A stretch of DNA of 64,000 nt from Streptomyces brasiliensis (lineage in GTDB: Bacteria; Actinomycetota; Actinomycetes; Streptomycetales; Streptomycetaceae). The position numbers and the translations under genes are program-made. Positions 17,513 to 25,838 of the stretch are shown one piece after another; positions within the stretch are counted from its first letter, which is position 1, and the number at the start of each line of letters is the position of its first letter. The stretch lies in assembly GCF_014647875.1 (NCBI RefSeq), contig NZ_BMQA01000033.1, positions 23,847 through 87,846 on the forward strand. The letters run 5' to 3'. The notes under the pieces are model-generated. The model had not been told where the DNA came from. It saw only the letters and a program-made list of their open reading frames with translations, and did not search any database.

Positions 17513-18301
17513 GTGAGTGCAAGCCGCAGCGGCAGCGTGGAGCACATGCTGCGCCAGGTGACCCCCGGGCGATACGACGCCTACGAGGCCCTGCTGCGCG
17601 CCCTCGCCACCCCGTCCTCCGGCCAGATCTGGATGCTCCTGTGGCACGGCCAGGCGGGCTCCCCCGACGCCCAGTACGGGAACATGGAGATCGACGGCTA
17701 CGGCTACGCCCCGTGCGTCACCTCCGCCCAGGAACTGTCCGCCAGCGGCTGGAACCGCTCGTACGAGGTGGTCGACGGGGTCGACGTCGCCCGCACCCTC
17801 TACCCGGACCACCACGGTCTCTGGCTCAATCCGCACGCCCCGGGCGGCGGCGTCGGCATCCCGTGGCTCGACCTGCGCCGCATCGCGACCGGCCTGGACC
17901 GCCAGCCCGCGGGCCCGCTGCGGCTGTCGGAACCGGGCATCGAGATCCCGCAGTTCTACGCCCTGCTCGCGCAGAACGCCCACCGCACCCCGGCGGTCCG
18001 GGCCCTGCGCCGCGCCTGGGTCCAGCCGGCGCTCGGGTCGCCGTACCTCGCGATCGGCCTGGACGTGTACGACAGCTCCCCGCCCGCGGTCGACTCCGTG
18101 CGCGCGATGATGCAGCAGTCCATCGGCGCGGTCCCGGACGGGCTGCCGGTGTCGACGGTCGCGATGTCCGACGAGTACGACCCGGTCGTGATGTGGATGC
18201 GGGCCGGCAGCCGCCCGTTCTACGACCGAGAGGCCCACGCGACGGCCCCGGCCCAGTCCCCGGCGGCTGGGTACGGCTATCCGGGCCCCCGCGCCTACTG
18301 A
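17513..18301 (+). CDS. SseB-like protein (second copy)
   Basis: A 262-residue protein with the same general two-domain layout as its upstream neighbour but low similarity: IWMLLWHGQAGS, GLWLNPHAPGGGVGIPWLDL, and a C-terminal VSTVAMSDEYDPVVMWMRAG that parallels the end of the first copy. A GTG start follows AGAGGG and AAAGG. The pair looks like an old tandem duplication, 180 bp apart, with the C-terminal domain best preserved. Function is unknown; a serine-related or protein-protein role is only suggested by name and location. Confidence 0.72.
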   Translation: MSASRSGSVEHMLRQVTPGRYDAYEALLRALATPSSGQIWMLLWHGQAGSPDAQYGNMEIDGYGYAPCVTSAQELSASGWNRSYEVVDGVDVARTLYPDHHGLWLNPHAPGGGVGIPWLDLRRIATGLDRQPAGPLRLSEPGIEIPQFYALLAQNAHRTPAVRALRRAWVQPALGSPYLAIGLDVYDSSPPAVDSVRAMMQQSIGAVPDGLPVSTVAMSDEYDPVVMWMRAGSRPFYDREAHATAPAQSPAAGYGYPGPRAY

Positions 18302-18438
18302 GCGCCGGTCCCACGGTCAGGACATTGCTGTTGCGAACTTGAAATTCGTCCAGATGTCGGGACGAAATGGCTCTCGCCCCCGCTTTTTCCTCATCCTCGG
18401 GGATCCCATTTGCGATCGAGCACCCAAATGCATGGATG

Positions 18439-18456
18439 ATGTGATGCTCGTCACAT
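18439..18456. promoter_or_regulatory. CRP-type palindrome upstream of peptide ABC operon
   Basis: ATGTGATGCTCGTCACAT has perfect arms, ATGTGA and TCACAT, separated by 6 bp, the consensus architecture of a cAMP receptor protein (CRP) site. It lies 370 bp upstream of the first permease gene within a 524-bp non-coding stretch (18302-18825). The rest of that stretch holds no gene I can support and presumably carries the operon promoter and leader. Confidence 0.6.
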
Positions 18457-18825
18457 ATGGTGCACGCGACCTCAGCCGGGACGCCTGTAGCGTGAGTTGA
18501 GAGCGAGGGTGCTGCGCGGTCCCGCTTCCGATGGGTCGCCCCGCAGGCCGGATCCCATTGTTCGGATAACGGATTCCCCAGGGTGGCATCACGGTTGCGC
18601 ATACTTTCTCCATCAGATCTGGCGTGTGATCGTGAACGCGTTGAAGACTCGCCTCTCAGACGCGAGGCCATCGATCCTGTGAGCGAGTGCCCATCGGTGC
18701 CAATCGAGGATCAGTTGGACAGTTGGGTCGCATCACGACACAGGCCGCGCAGCACGTAAGCGAACCAAGCCGCCCACAGCGGCGGACAAAGGCCGGTCAC
18801 CACCGGCGAGAGGGGTCAGGTCACT

Positions 18826-19824
18826 GTGACCGCACCGATCGAGACCACCGGCGCGGAGGCTGGAGCACAGCCCGAGGCTGTGCTCGCCGGGGTCAAGAAG
18901 AGCCAGATCGAAGGGCGTTCACTCACACAGATCGCCTGGACCCGGTTCAAGCGGGACAAGGTGGCTGTTGCGGGTGGCGTGATCGTCGTGCTGCTCGTTC
19001 TGATGGCAGTGCTGGCCAAGCCCATCGAGTGGATCTTCGGGCTCGACCCCGACAAGTTCCACCAGGACCTCATCGACCCCGCCCTGCTGGCCCCCAAGGG
19101 CGGCTGGGGCGGCATGAGTTGGTCGCACCCGCTCGGCGTCGAGCCGCAGTACGGTCGCGACATGCTCGCCCGCATCATCGACGGGTCCTGGGTCTCGCTC
19201 CTGGTCGCGGGTGGCGCCACACTGCTGTCGGTGGTGATCGGCACCGTGCTGGGTGTCGTCGCCGGCTACTACGGCGGCTGGGTGGACAGTCTCATCAGCA
19301 AGCTGATGGACACCTTCCTCGCCTTCCCGCTCCTGCTGTTCGCCATCGCCATCTCGGCGTCGGTGCAGGACGGCTTCTTCGGGCTCAACGGACTGTCGCT
19401 GCGCATCTGCGTGCTGATCTTCGTGATCGGCTTCTTCAGCTGGCCGTACATCGGCCGCATCGTGCGCGCCCAGACGATGAGCCTGCGCAAGCGTGAGTTC
19501 ATCGAAGCGGCTCAGAGCCTCGGAGCGCGTGGTCCGTACGTCCTGTTCCGTGAACTGCTCCCCAATCTCGTCGCGCCGATCCTCGTCTACTCGACGCTGA
19601 TCATCCCGACGAACATCCTCTTCGAGGCCGCGCTGAGCTTCCTCGGAGTCGGCATCGCTCCGCCGCAGGCCTCCTGGGGCGGAATGCTCAGCAACGCCGT
19701 GGATCTCTACACCGCAGATCCGCAGTACATGTTCGTGCCCGGACTGGCGATCTTCATCACTGTCCTGGCCTTCAATCTGCTGGGTGACGGGCTGCGTGAC
19801 GCACTCGACCCTCGCAGCAAGTGA
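18826..19824 (+). CDS. Peptide ABC transporter permease (DppC/OppC type)
   Basis: A 332-residue inner-membrane permease. A first membrane segment at about residues 47-66 is followed by an extracytoplasmic loop and a five-helix BPD_transp_1 core. The EAA loop reads EFIEAAQSLGARGPYVLFRE at about 225-244, and ILFEAALSFLGVGIAPPQAS is typical of DppC/OppC. The order is unusual in that this permease precedes the binding protein while its partner permease follows it. The GTG start lies after a GAGAGGGG site. It is the first gene of a five-gene operon. Confidence 0.93.
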   Translation: MTAPIETTGAEAGAQPEAVLAGVKKSQIEGRSLTQIAWTRFKRDKVAVAGGVIVVLLVLMAVLAKPIEWIFGLDPDKFHQDLIDPALLAPKGGWGGMSWSHPLGVEPQYGRDMLARIIDGSWVSLLVAGGATLLSVVIGTVLGVVAGYYGGWVDSLISKLMDTFLAFPLLLFAIAISASVQDGFFGLNGLSLRICVLIFVIGFFSWPYIGRIVRAQTMSLRKREFIEAAQSLGARGPYVLFRELLPNLVAPILVYSTLIIPTNILFEAALSFLGVGIAPPQASWGGMLSNAVDLYTADPQYMFVPGLAIFITVLAFNLLGDGLRDALDPRSK

Positions 19825-19853
19825 TCCACAACGATAGAGGGGGCTTTCCTCAC

Positions 19854-21608
19854 GTGAAGACGAGAAGGGTTACCGCCGCAGTGGCGTCGGTGCTGGCACT
19901 CTCGCTCGGAGCTGCCGCATGCGGCGGCGGGGGCGGCAAGAACGACAGCAGTGGTGGCGGCGGCGGCAAGAAGGACGCGGCGCTCGACGCCATCGTCAAC
20001 GTGTCGAACAAGAAGGGGGGTACTGTCACGCTGGAGGACTCCGACGTGCCGGACTCCCTGGACCCGGGCAACACGTACTACGGGTTCGTGCAGAACTTCT
20101 CGCGCCTCTACGCGCGTACGCTCGTCACGTTCAAGCCGGCCGCCGGCAAGGACGGCCTGACGGTCGTCCCGGACCTCGCGGAGTCCCTGGGCACGCCCAG
20201 CGACGGCGCCAAGACCTGGACGTACAAGCTGCGTTCCGGTCTGAAGTTCGACGATGGCACGCCGATCACGTCCAAGGACGTGAAGTACGCCATCGAGCGC
20301 TCCAACTTCGCGCCCGAGGCTCTGTCCAACGGCCCGACGTACTTCAAGGCGTACCTGCAGGGTGGCGACAAGTACAAGGGTCCCTACAAGGACAAGTCCC
20401 CCGAAGGCCTGAAGTCGATCGAGACCCCGGACGACCAGACGATCGTCTTCAAGCTGAACCAGCCGTTCGCCGACTTCGACTACCTGGCGACCTTCTCGCA
20501 GACGGCCCCCGTGCCGGCGGCGAAGGACGACGGTGCGAAGTACGTGCAGCACATCGTGTCCTCCGGCCCCTACAAGTTCGAGTCGTACGAGGAGGGCCGC
20601 GCGGCCACCCTCGTCCGCAACACGAACTGGGACCAGAAGACCGACTCGATCCGCAAGGCGCTGCCGGACAAGATCACGGTCAAGTTCAAGGTCAACCCGG
20701 TCACGATCGACAACGACCTGCTGGCCGACAAGATCACGGGTGACATCGCGGGCACCGGCGTCCAGCCGCAGACCCAGCCGAAGGTCCTCAACGGCAAGTA
20801 CTCCAAGCAGACGGACAACTCGTACGCGGGTGCCACGTCGTACATCGCGCTGAACGTCCACGTGGCGCCGTTCGACAACGTCCACTGCCGTAAGGCCGTC
20901 CAGTGGGCGATCGACAAGCAGTCCGTGCTCGACGCCATCGGCGGTACCCCGAAGGGCGACGTGGCCACCACGCTGCTGCCGCCGTCGGTCAACGGCTACA
21001 CCAAGTTCGACACCTACGCGTCCGCGGGTCACAAGGGTGACGCGGCCAAGGCCAAGGAAGAGCTCAAGGCGTGCGGCAAGCCGAACGGCTTCTCCACCAC
21101 GCTGACGGCCCGTTCCGACCGTCCCGCCGAGGTCGCCCAGGCCACCGCCATCCAGAACTCGCTGAAGAGCGTCGGCATCAACGTCGAGATCAAGCAGTTC
21201 CCCTCCGGCAAGTACTTCTCCAACTTCGCCGGTGTCCCGAGCTACGTCCACGAGCACAAGCTGGGCATGCTCTCCATGGCGTGGGGTGCCGACTGGCCGA
21301 CCGGCTACGGCTTCCTGGACCAGATCATCAACGGCGCGGCCATCAAGCCGTCGGGTGGCAACAACCTGATGGAGCTGGACGACCCGAAGATCAACGACGC
21401 CCTGAAGAGCGCGATCGCCAACACCGACTCCGCGGCCCGCACCAAGGCCTGGGGCGACATCGACAAGATGGTGCTCGACAACGCCTCGGTCGTCCCGCTC
21501 GTCTACCGCAAGAACCTGTTGCTCCGGCCGTCGTCCGCGACCAACGTCACGGTCACGCAGGCGTACCTCGGCATGTACGACTACCTGCTGCTGAGTTCGT
21601 CGAAGTAA
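19854..21608 (+). CDS. Peptide-binding lipoprotein of ABC transporter (SBP family 5)
   Basis: A 584-residue family 5 substrate-binding protein. The signal peptide ends in a lipobox, LGAAAC, with Cys23 as lipidation site, followed by a Gly/Lys linker. Family motifs include FVQNFSRLYARTLVTF, WTYKLRSGLKFDDGTPITSKD and the hinge region. The start is the GTG at 19854 behind AGAGGGGG. It delivers oligopeptides to the permease pair. Codon usage is extremely biased (AAG, TCC, GTC), suggesting high expression. Confidence 0.94.
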   Translation: MKTRRVTAAVASVLALSLGAAACGGGGGKNDSSGGGGGKKDAALDAIVNVSNKKGGTVTLEDSDVPDSLDPGNTYYGFVQNFSRLYARTLVTFKPAAGKDGLTVVPDLAESLGTPSDGAKTWTYKLRSGLKFDDGTPITSKDVKYAIERSNFAPEALSNGPTYFKAYLQGGDKYKGPYKDKSPEGLKSIETPDDQTIVFKLNQPFADFDYLATFSQTAPVPAAKDDGAKYVQHIVSSGPYKFESYEEGRAATLVRNTNWDQKTDSIRKALPDKITVKFKVNPVTIDNDLLADKITGDIAGTGVQPQTQPKVLNGKYSKQTDNSYAGATSYIALNVHVAPFDNVHCRKAVQWAIDKQSVLDAIGGTPKGDVATTLLPPSVNGYTKFDTYASAGHKGDAAKAKEELKACGKPNGFSTTLTARSDRPAEVAQATAIQNSLKSVGINVEIKQFPSGKYFSNFAGVPSYVHEHKLGMLSMAWGADWPTGYGFLDQIINGAAIKPSGGNNLMELDDPKINDALKSAIANTDSAARTKAWGDIDKMVLDNASVVPLVYRKNLLLRPSSATNVTVTQAYLGMYDYLLLSSSK

Positions 21609-21649
21609 GCACAGGCCGGATCCCCCTGAAAGGCAGGTGAAGGCACCGG

Positions 21650-22708
21650 GTGGCCGGGACGGACAACCCCGTCCCGGCCACCGGGAGCCGCACAGCTGTG
21701 GCTGCGTACATCATCCGACGCGTCTTCGGCGCCTTGGTACTGCTGCTGGTGGTCAGCGCAGTCACCTTCGCCATCTTCTTCCTGGTCCCCCGCCTCGGCG
21801 GTCAGACAGCCACCCAGCTGGCTACCCAGTACGTCGGCAAGGACGCCAACCCCGAGTCCGTTGCCGCGATCAAGCGGAACCTGGGTTTCGACCAGCCCAT
21901 CTACATCCAGTACTGGGACTACCTCAAGGGCCTGTTCGTGGGCGCCGACTACAAGTTCGGCCCCGACGCCACGCACTGCGCCGCCCCTTGCTTCGGGTAC
22001 TCCTTCAAGAGTCACGTCGAGGTGTGGCCGCAGCTCACCGAGCGTATTCCGGTCTCCTTCTCGCTGGCGGTCGGCGCGGCCGTGATCTGGCTGATCTTCG
22101 GCGTGACGACCGGTGTCATCTCGGCGCTGCGCAAGGGCAAGCCGGTGGACCGCATCGCCATGTTCATCGCGCTCGCCGGCGTCTCCCTTCCGATCTTCTT
22201 CACCGGCCAGGTCATCAACGCGCTGTTCGTCTACCAGTGGCCCATCTGGGACAGCACCGACTATGTGCCGTTCACCCAGAACCCGGCCGACTGGGCCTGG
22301 CATCTGCTGCTGCCCTGGATCAGCCTCGCGTTCCTCTTCTCCGCCCTCTACGCCCGGCTCACCCGGGCGGGCATGCTGGAGACGATGGGCGAGGACTACA
22401 TCAGAACGGCACGGGCCAAGGGCCTCAAGGAGACCACGGTCGTCACGAAGCACGGCCTGCGCGCCGCGCTGACGCCGATCGTGACCATCTTCGGCATGGA
22501 CTTCGGCACCCTGATCGGTACGGCGGTGCTCACCGAGACCGTCTTCTCCCTGCAGGGCATCGGCGCCTACTCCATCCAGGCGATCAAGGACAACGACCTG
22601 CCCATCGTGATGGGCGTGACTCTGGTCGCCGCGTTCTTCATCGTCTTCTGCAATCTCATCGTCGACCTGGTGTACGCAGCCATCGACCCCCGCGTGAGGT
22701 ACTCGTGA
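21650..22708 (+). CDS. Peptide ABC transporter permease (DppB/OppB type)
   Basis: A 352-residue permease. The YIIRRVFGALVLLLVVSAVTF membrane anchor at about residues 20-42 is the classic start of DppB/OppB proteins. The EAA-like loop is MGEDYIRTARAKGLKETTVV, and ALTPIVTIFGMDFGTLIGTA follows. An internal GTG (VAAYIIRR) could be the true start, removing about 16 residues; both have plausible ribosome sites. Its stop overlaps the next gene by four bases (GTGA). Confidence 0.93.
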   Translation: MAGTDNPVPATGSRTAVAAYIIRRVFGALVLLLVVSAVTFAIFFLVPRLGGQTATQLATQYVGKDANPESVAAIKRNLGFDQPIYIQYWDYLKGLFVGADYKFGPDATHCAAPCFGYSFKSHVEVWPQLTERIPVSFSLAVGAAVIWLIFGVTTGVISALRKGKPVDRIAMFIALAGVSLPIFFTGQVINALFVYQWPIWDSTDYVPFTQNPADWAWHLLLPWISLAFLFSALYARLTRAGMLETMGEDYIRTARAKGLKETTVVTKHGLRAALTPIVTIFGMDFGTLIGTAVLTETVFSLQGIGAYSIQAIKDNDLPIVMGVTLVAAFFIVFCNLIVDLVYAAIDPRVRYS

Positions 22709-23787
22709 GCAAGCTCGAAAAGGCGGCGCTGGGCGAACCGGCCACCGTCGCCCCCACCGACGCCGACGACGCGTTCCTCTCCGTCCGCGACCTGCGCATC
22801 CACTTCAACACCGACGACGGTCTGGTCAAGTCCGTCGACGGGGTGAGCTTCGACGTGCAGCGCGGGAAGACCCTGGGCATCGTCGGTGAGTCCGGCTCCG
22901 GAAAGTCCGTCACCTCCCTCGGCGTCATGGGCCTGCACCGCTCGGCCAACGCCAGGGTCTCCGGTGAGGTCTGGCTGGACGGTCAGGAGCTGATCGGCGC
23001 CGAACCCGACGAGGTGCGCCGGCTGCGCGGGCGGAAGATGGCGATGATCTTCCAGGACCCGCTGTCCGCGATGCACCCGTACTACTCGGTCGGGCACCAG
23101 ATCATCGAGGCCTACCGGGTCCATCACAAGGTGTCCAAGAAGGTCGCCAGACAGCGCGCCGTCGAGATGCTGGACCGCGTGGGCATCCCTGAGCCCGACA
23201 AGCGCGTGGACGGCTACCCGCACGAGTTCTCCGGCGGTATGCGCCAGCGCGCGATGATCGCGATGTCGCTGGTGAACAACCCCGAGCTGCTCATAGCCGA
23301 CGAGCCGACCACCGCCCTGGACGTCACCGTGCAGGCTCAGATCCTCGACCTGATCCGGGATCTGCAGAAGGAGTTCGGCTCCGCGGTCATCATGATCACG
23401 CACGACCTGGGCGTCGTCGCCGAGATGGCTGACGACCTGCTCGTGATGTACGGCGGCCGGTGCGTCGAGCGAGGTCCGGCCGAGAAGGTCTTCTCCGAGC
23501 CTCGCCATCCCTACACCTGGGGTCTGCTCGGCTCGATGCCGCGTCTCGACCGCGAGGAGACCGACCGGCTCGTGCCCATCAAGGGCTCCCCGCCCTCGCT
23601 GATCAACGTCCCGTCCGGTTGTGCCTTCAACCCGCGCTGCCCGTACGCCGACATCCCCAAGGACAACGTCACCCGCACGGTCCGCCCCGAGCTGACCGAG
23701 GTCGGCAGTCAGCACTGGGCCGCCTGCCACATGACGCAGGAGCAGCGGGAGCGTATCTGGACCGAAGAGATTGCGCCGAAGCTGTGA
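22705..23787 (+). CDS. Peptide ABC transporter ATP-binding protein (DppD/OppD type)
   Basis: A 360-residue ATPase. Walker A is GESGSGKS (61-68), the signature is FSGGMRQR, and Walker B is LLIADEPTTALD, with the H-loop in MITHDLGVVAEMAD. The C-terminal oligopeptide-transporter extension contains the cysteine-bearing segment GCAFNPRCPYAD found in DppD/OppD proteins, some of which bind an Fe-S cluster there. The GTG start overlaps the upstream stop as GTGA, and its own stop overlaps the next start the same way, so translation is tightly coupled. Confidence 0.95.
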   Translation: MSKLEKAALGEPATVAPTDADDAFLSVRDLRIHFNTDDGLVKSVDGVSFDVQRGKTLGIVGESGSGKSVTSLGVMGLHRSANARVSGEVWLDGQELIGAEPDEVRRLRGRKMAMIFQDPLSAMHPYYSVGHQIIEAYRVHHKVSKKVARQRAVEMLDRVGIPEPDKRVDGYPHEFSGGMRQRAMIAMSLVNNPELLIADEPTTALDVTVQAQILDLIRDLQKEFGSAVIMITHDLGVVAEMADDLLVMYGGRCVERGPAEKVFSEPRHPYTWGLLGSMPRLDREETDRLVPIKGSPPSLINVPSGCAFNPRCPYADIPKDNVTRTVRPELTEVGSQHWAACHMTQEQRERIWTEEIAPKL

Positions 23788-25109
23788 GCGACGAAAAGGC
23801 AGTGACCATCCCCGCGCAGAGTGGCGGCGCCGCCCTCACCAAGGACGCCGCTCCCGGCGACACCCTGCTGAAGGTGACCGGCCTCCAGAAGCACTTCCCG
23901 ATCCGCAAGGGCCTGCTCCAGCGGCAGGTCGGTGCGGTCCGTGCGGTCGACGGCCTCGACTTCGAGGTCAGGGCCGGCGAGACGCTCGGTGTCGTGGGCG
24001 AGTCCGGCTGCGGCAAGTCGACGATGGGCCGGCTGATCACGCGGCTGCTCGAACCGACGGGCGGCAAGGTCGAATTCGAGGGCAAGGACATCACGCACCT
24101 CGGTGTGGGCGGCATGCGCCCGCTGCGCCGGGACGTGCAGATGATCTTCCAGGACCCGTACTCCTCGCTGAACCCGCGCCACACCATCGGCACGATCGTC
24201 GGCGCTCCCTTCAAGCTCCAGGGCGTCGCGCCCGAGGGCGGCATCAAGAAGGAAGTGCAGCGGCTGCTGTCGGTCGTGGGTCTCAACCCCGAGCACTACA
24301 ACCGCTATCCGCACGAGTTCTCCGGCGGTCAGCGCCAGCGCATCGGCATCGCCCGCGCGCTCGCGCTCAACCCGAAGCTCGTCGTGGCGGACGAGCCGGT
24401 CTCCGCCCTCGACGTGTCGATCCAGGCGCAGGTGGTGAACCTCCTGGACGACCTCCAGGAGGAGCTCGGCCTGACGTACGTGATCATCGCGCACGACCTC
24501 TCGGTCGTCCGGCACGTCTCGGACCGGATCGCGGTGATGTACCTCGGCAAGATCGTCGAGCTGGCCGACCGCGAGTCGCTGTACAGCGCGCCGATGCACC
24601 CGTACACCAAGGCGCTGATGTCGGCGGTGCCGATCCCGGACCCGAAGCGGAAGAACGCGAAGAGCGAGCGCATCCTGCTCAAGGGCGACGTGCCCTCGCC
24701 GATCTCCCCGCCGAGCGGCTGCCGCTTCCACACCCGGTGCTGGAAGGCGACGGAGATCTGCCGGACGACCGAGCCGCAGCTCCTGGAGCTGAAGCCCGGT
24801 CAGCGCGTGGCCTGCCACCACCCGGAGAACTTCGAGGACCAGGCCCCGCAGGACACGGTGCTGCTGACCGTGGCCAAGGAGGCGGCCGAGCTGGTCGCCG
24901 ACGAGGTCCTGGCGGAGTCGGCCGAGACGTCGGCCGCGGTGGCCGCGCAGGTCGAGGCGACGGAAGCCGCCGAGGCGAGCGAGGCGACGGAGACCGCTGC
25001 TGAGAGCGAGCCCGAGGACTCTGCGCCCGAGGCCGCCGAGGAGTCGGAGTCGACCGAGCCGGACACGGCCGAGACCGACACCACCGCGCCGAAGGCCACC
25101 GACAAGTAA
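23784..25109 (+). CDS. Peptide ABC transporter ATP-binding protein (DppF/OppF type) with acidic tail
   Basis: A 441-residue ATPase. Walker A is GESGCGKS (72-79), the signature FSGGQRQR, and Walker B LVVADEPVSALD. The oligo_HPY extension has GCRFHTRCWKATEIC. The first 360 residues are a normal OppF; residues 362-441 are an Ala/Glu/Thr-rich acidic tail (for example EATEAAEASEATETAAES) with no family counterpart that I know. The GTG start overlaps the preceding stop. A strong terminator follows 15 bp after the stop. Confidence 0.94.
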   Translation: MSDEKAVTIPAQSGGAALTKDAAPGDTLLKVTGLQKHFPIRKGLLQRQVGAVRAVDGLDFEVRAGETLGVVGESGCGKSTMGRLITRLLEPTGGKVEFEGKDITHLGVGGMRPLRRDVQMIFQDPYSSLNPRHTIGTIVGAPFKLQGVAPEGGIKKEVQRLLSVVGLNPEHYNRYPHEFSGGQRQRIGIARALALNPKLVVADEPVSALDVSIQAQVVNLLDDLQEELGLTYVIIAHDLSVVRHVSDRIAVMYLGKIVELADRESLYSAPMHPYTKALMSAVPIPDPKRKNAKSERILLKGDVPSPISPPSGCRFHTRCWKATEICRTTEPQLLELKPGQRVACHHPENFEDQAPQDTVLLTVAKEAAELVADEVLAESAETSAAVAAQVEATEAAEASEATETAAESEPEDSAPEAAEESESTEPDTAETDTTAPKATDK

Positions 25110-25124
25110 CGGCCGAAGCCCCGG

Positions 25125-25166
25125 ACGAGCCCCTGCCTTGCAATGTAAGGCAGGGGCTCGTTCTTG
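25125..25166 (+). terminator. Terminator of the peptide transporter operon
   Basis: A perfect 15-bp stem (25125-25139 with 25147-25161) closes a 7-nt loop and is followed by TTCTT. It sits 15 bp after the last ATPase stop. The next gene starts within about 20 bp, so that gene needs its own promoter over this region or read-through. Confidence 0.85.
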
Positions 25167-25181
25167 GGTGAGAATGGCAGG

Positions 25182-25838
25182 GTGCTCCAGCCGCTTTTCA
25201 CCCCCTCCGTCCAGCACACGCTCGATGTCATCGGCATCTTCGTGTTCGCCATCTCCGGCGCCCTGCTGGCCGTACGCAAGAATTTCGACGTCTTCGGCAT
25301 CGCTGTCCTCGCCGAGGTCACCGCGCTCGGCGGGGGGCTGTTCCGGGACGTGGTCATCGGGGCCGTGCCCCCGGCGGCCTTCACGGACCTGGGGTACTTC
25401 ATCACCCCGCTGTTCGCCGCCCTGCTGGTCATCTTCCTGCACCCGCACGTGGAGCGGATCCAGGTCGGCGTGAACGTCTTCGACGCGGCCGGTCTCGGCC
25501 TGTTCTGTGTCACGGGGACGACGAAGGCGTTCGCCTACGGTCTGAACCTCACCGCGTCCGCGGCCCTGGGGCTGGCCACCGCCGTCGGCGGCGGTGTGCT
25601 GCGCGACGTGCTCGCCAACGAGGTGCCGTCCCTGCTGCGCTGGGACCGCGACCTGTACGCGGTCCCGGCGATCGTCGGCGCGTGCATCGTGGTGCTCTGC
25701 ATCCACTACGACGCGCTCACCCCGTTCACCAGCGGGGTCGCGGTCGTCGTGGCCTTCGTGCTGCGCCTGTTGGCGATGCGGTACCACTGGCGAGCGCCGC
25801 GTGCTTGGAACCGGCGGTCGACGGTGACCGAGGAATAG
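25182..25838 (+). CDS. TRIC cation channel family protein (YadS/UPF0126 type)
   Basis: About 218 residues with seven hydrophobic segments forming two homologous halves. The paired glycine motifs TALGGGLFRDVV and TAVGGGVLRDVL are the repeated GGGxxRD signatures of prokaryotic TRIC channels. It should form a trimeric potassium-permeable pore. The start is taken at GTG 25182 (VLQPLFTPS); a TTG at 25164 lies inside the upstream terminator and is unlikely. The 3' end overlaps the convergent esterase gene by about 113 bp. Confidence 0.88.
   Translation: MLQPLFTPSVQHTLDVIGIFVFAISGALLAVRKNFDVFGIAVLAEVTALGGGLFRDVVIGAVPPAAFTDLGYFITPLFAALLVIFLHPHVERIQVGVNVFDAAGLGLFCVTGTTKAFAYGLNLTASAALGLATAVGGGVLRDVLANEVPSLLRWDRDLYAVPAIVGACIVVLCIHYDALTPFTSGVAVVVAFVLRLLAMRYHWRAPRAWNRRSTVTEE

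Noticed and set aside
18497..18682. A short ORF upstream of the peptide transporter operon
   Set aside because: Composition is not coding-like; the region is better read as a promoter and leader.
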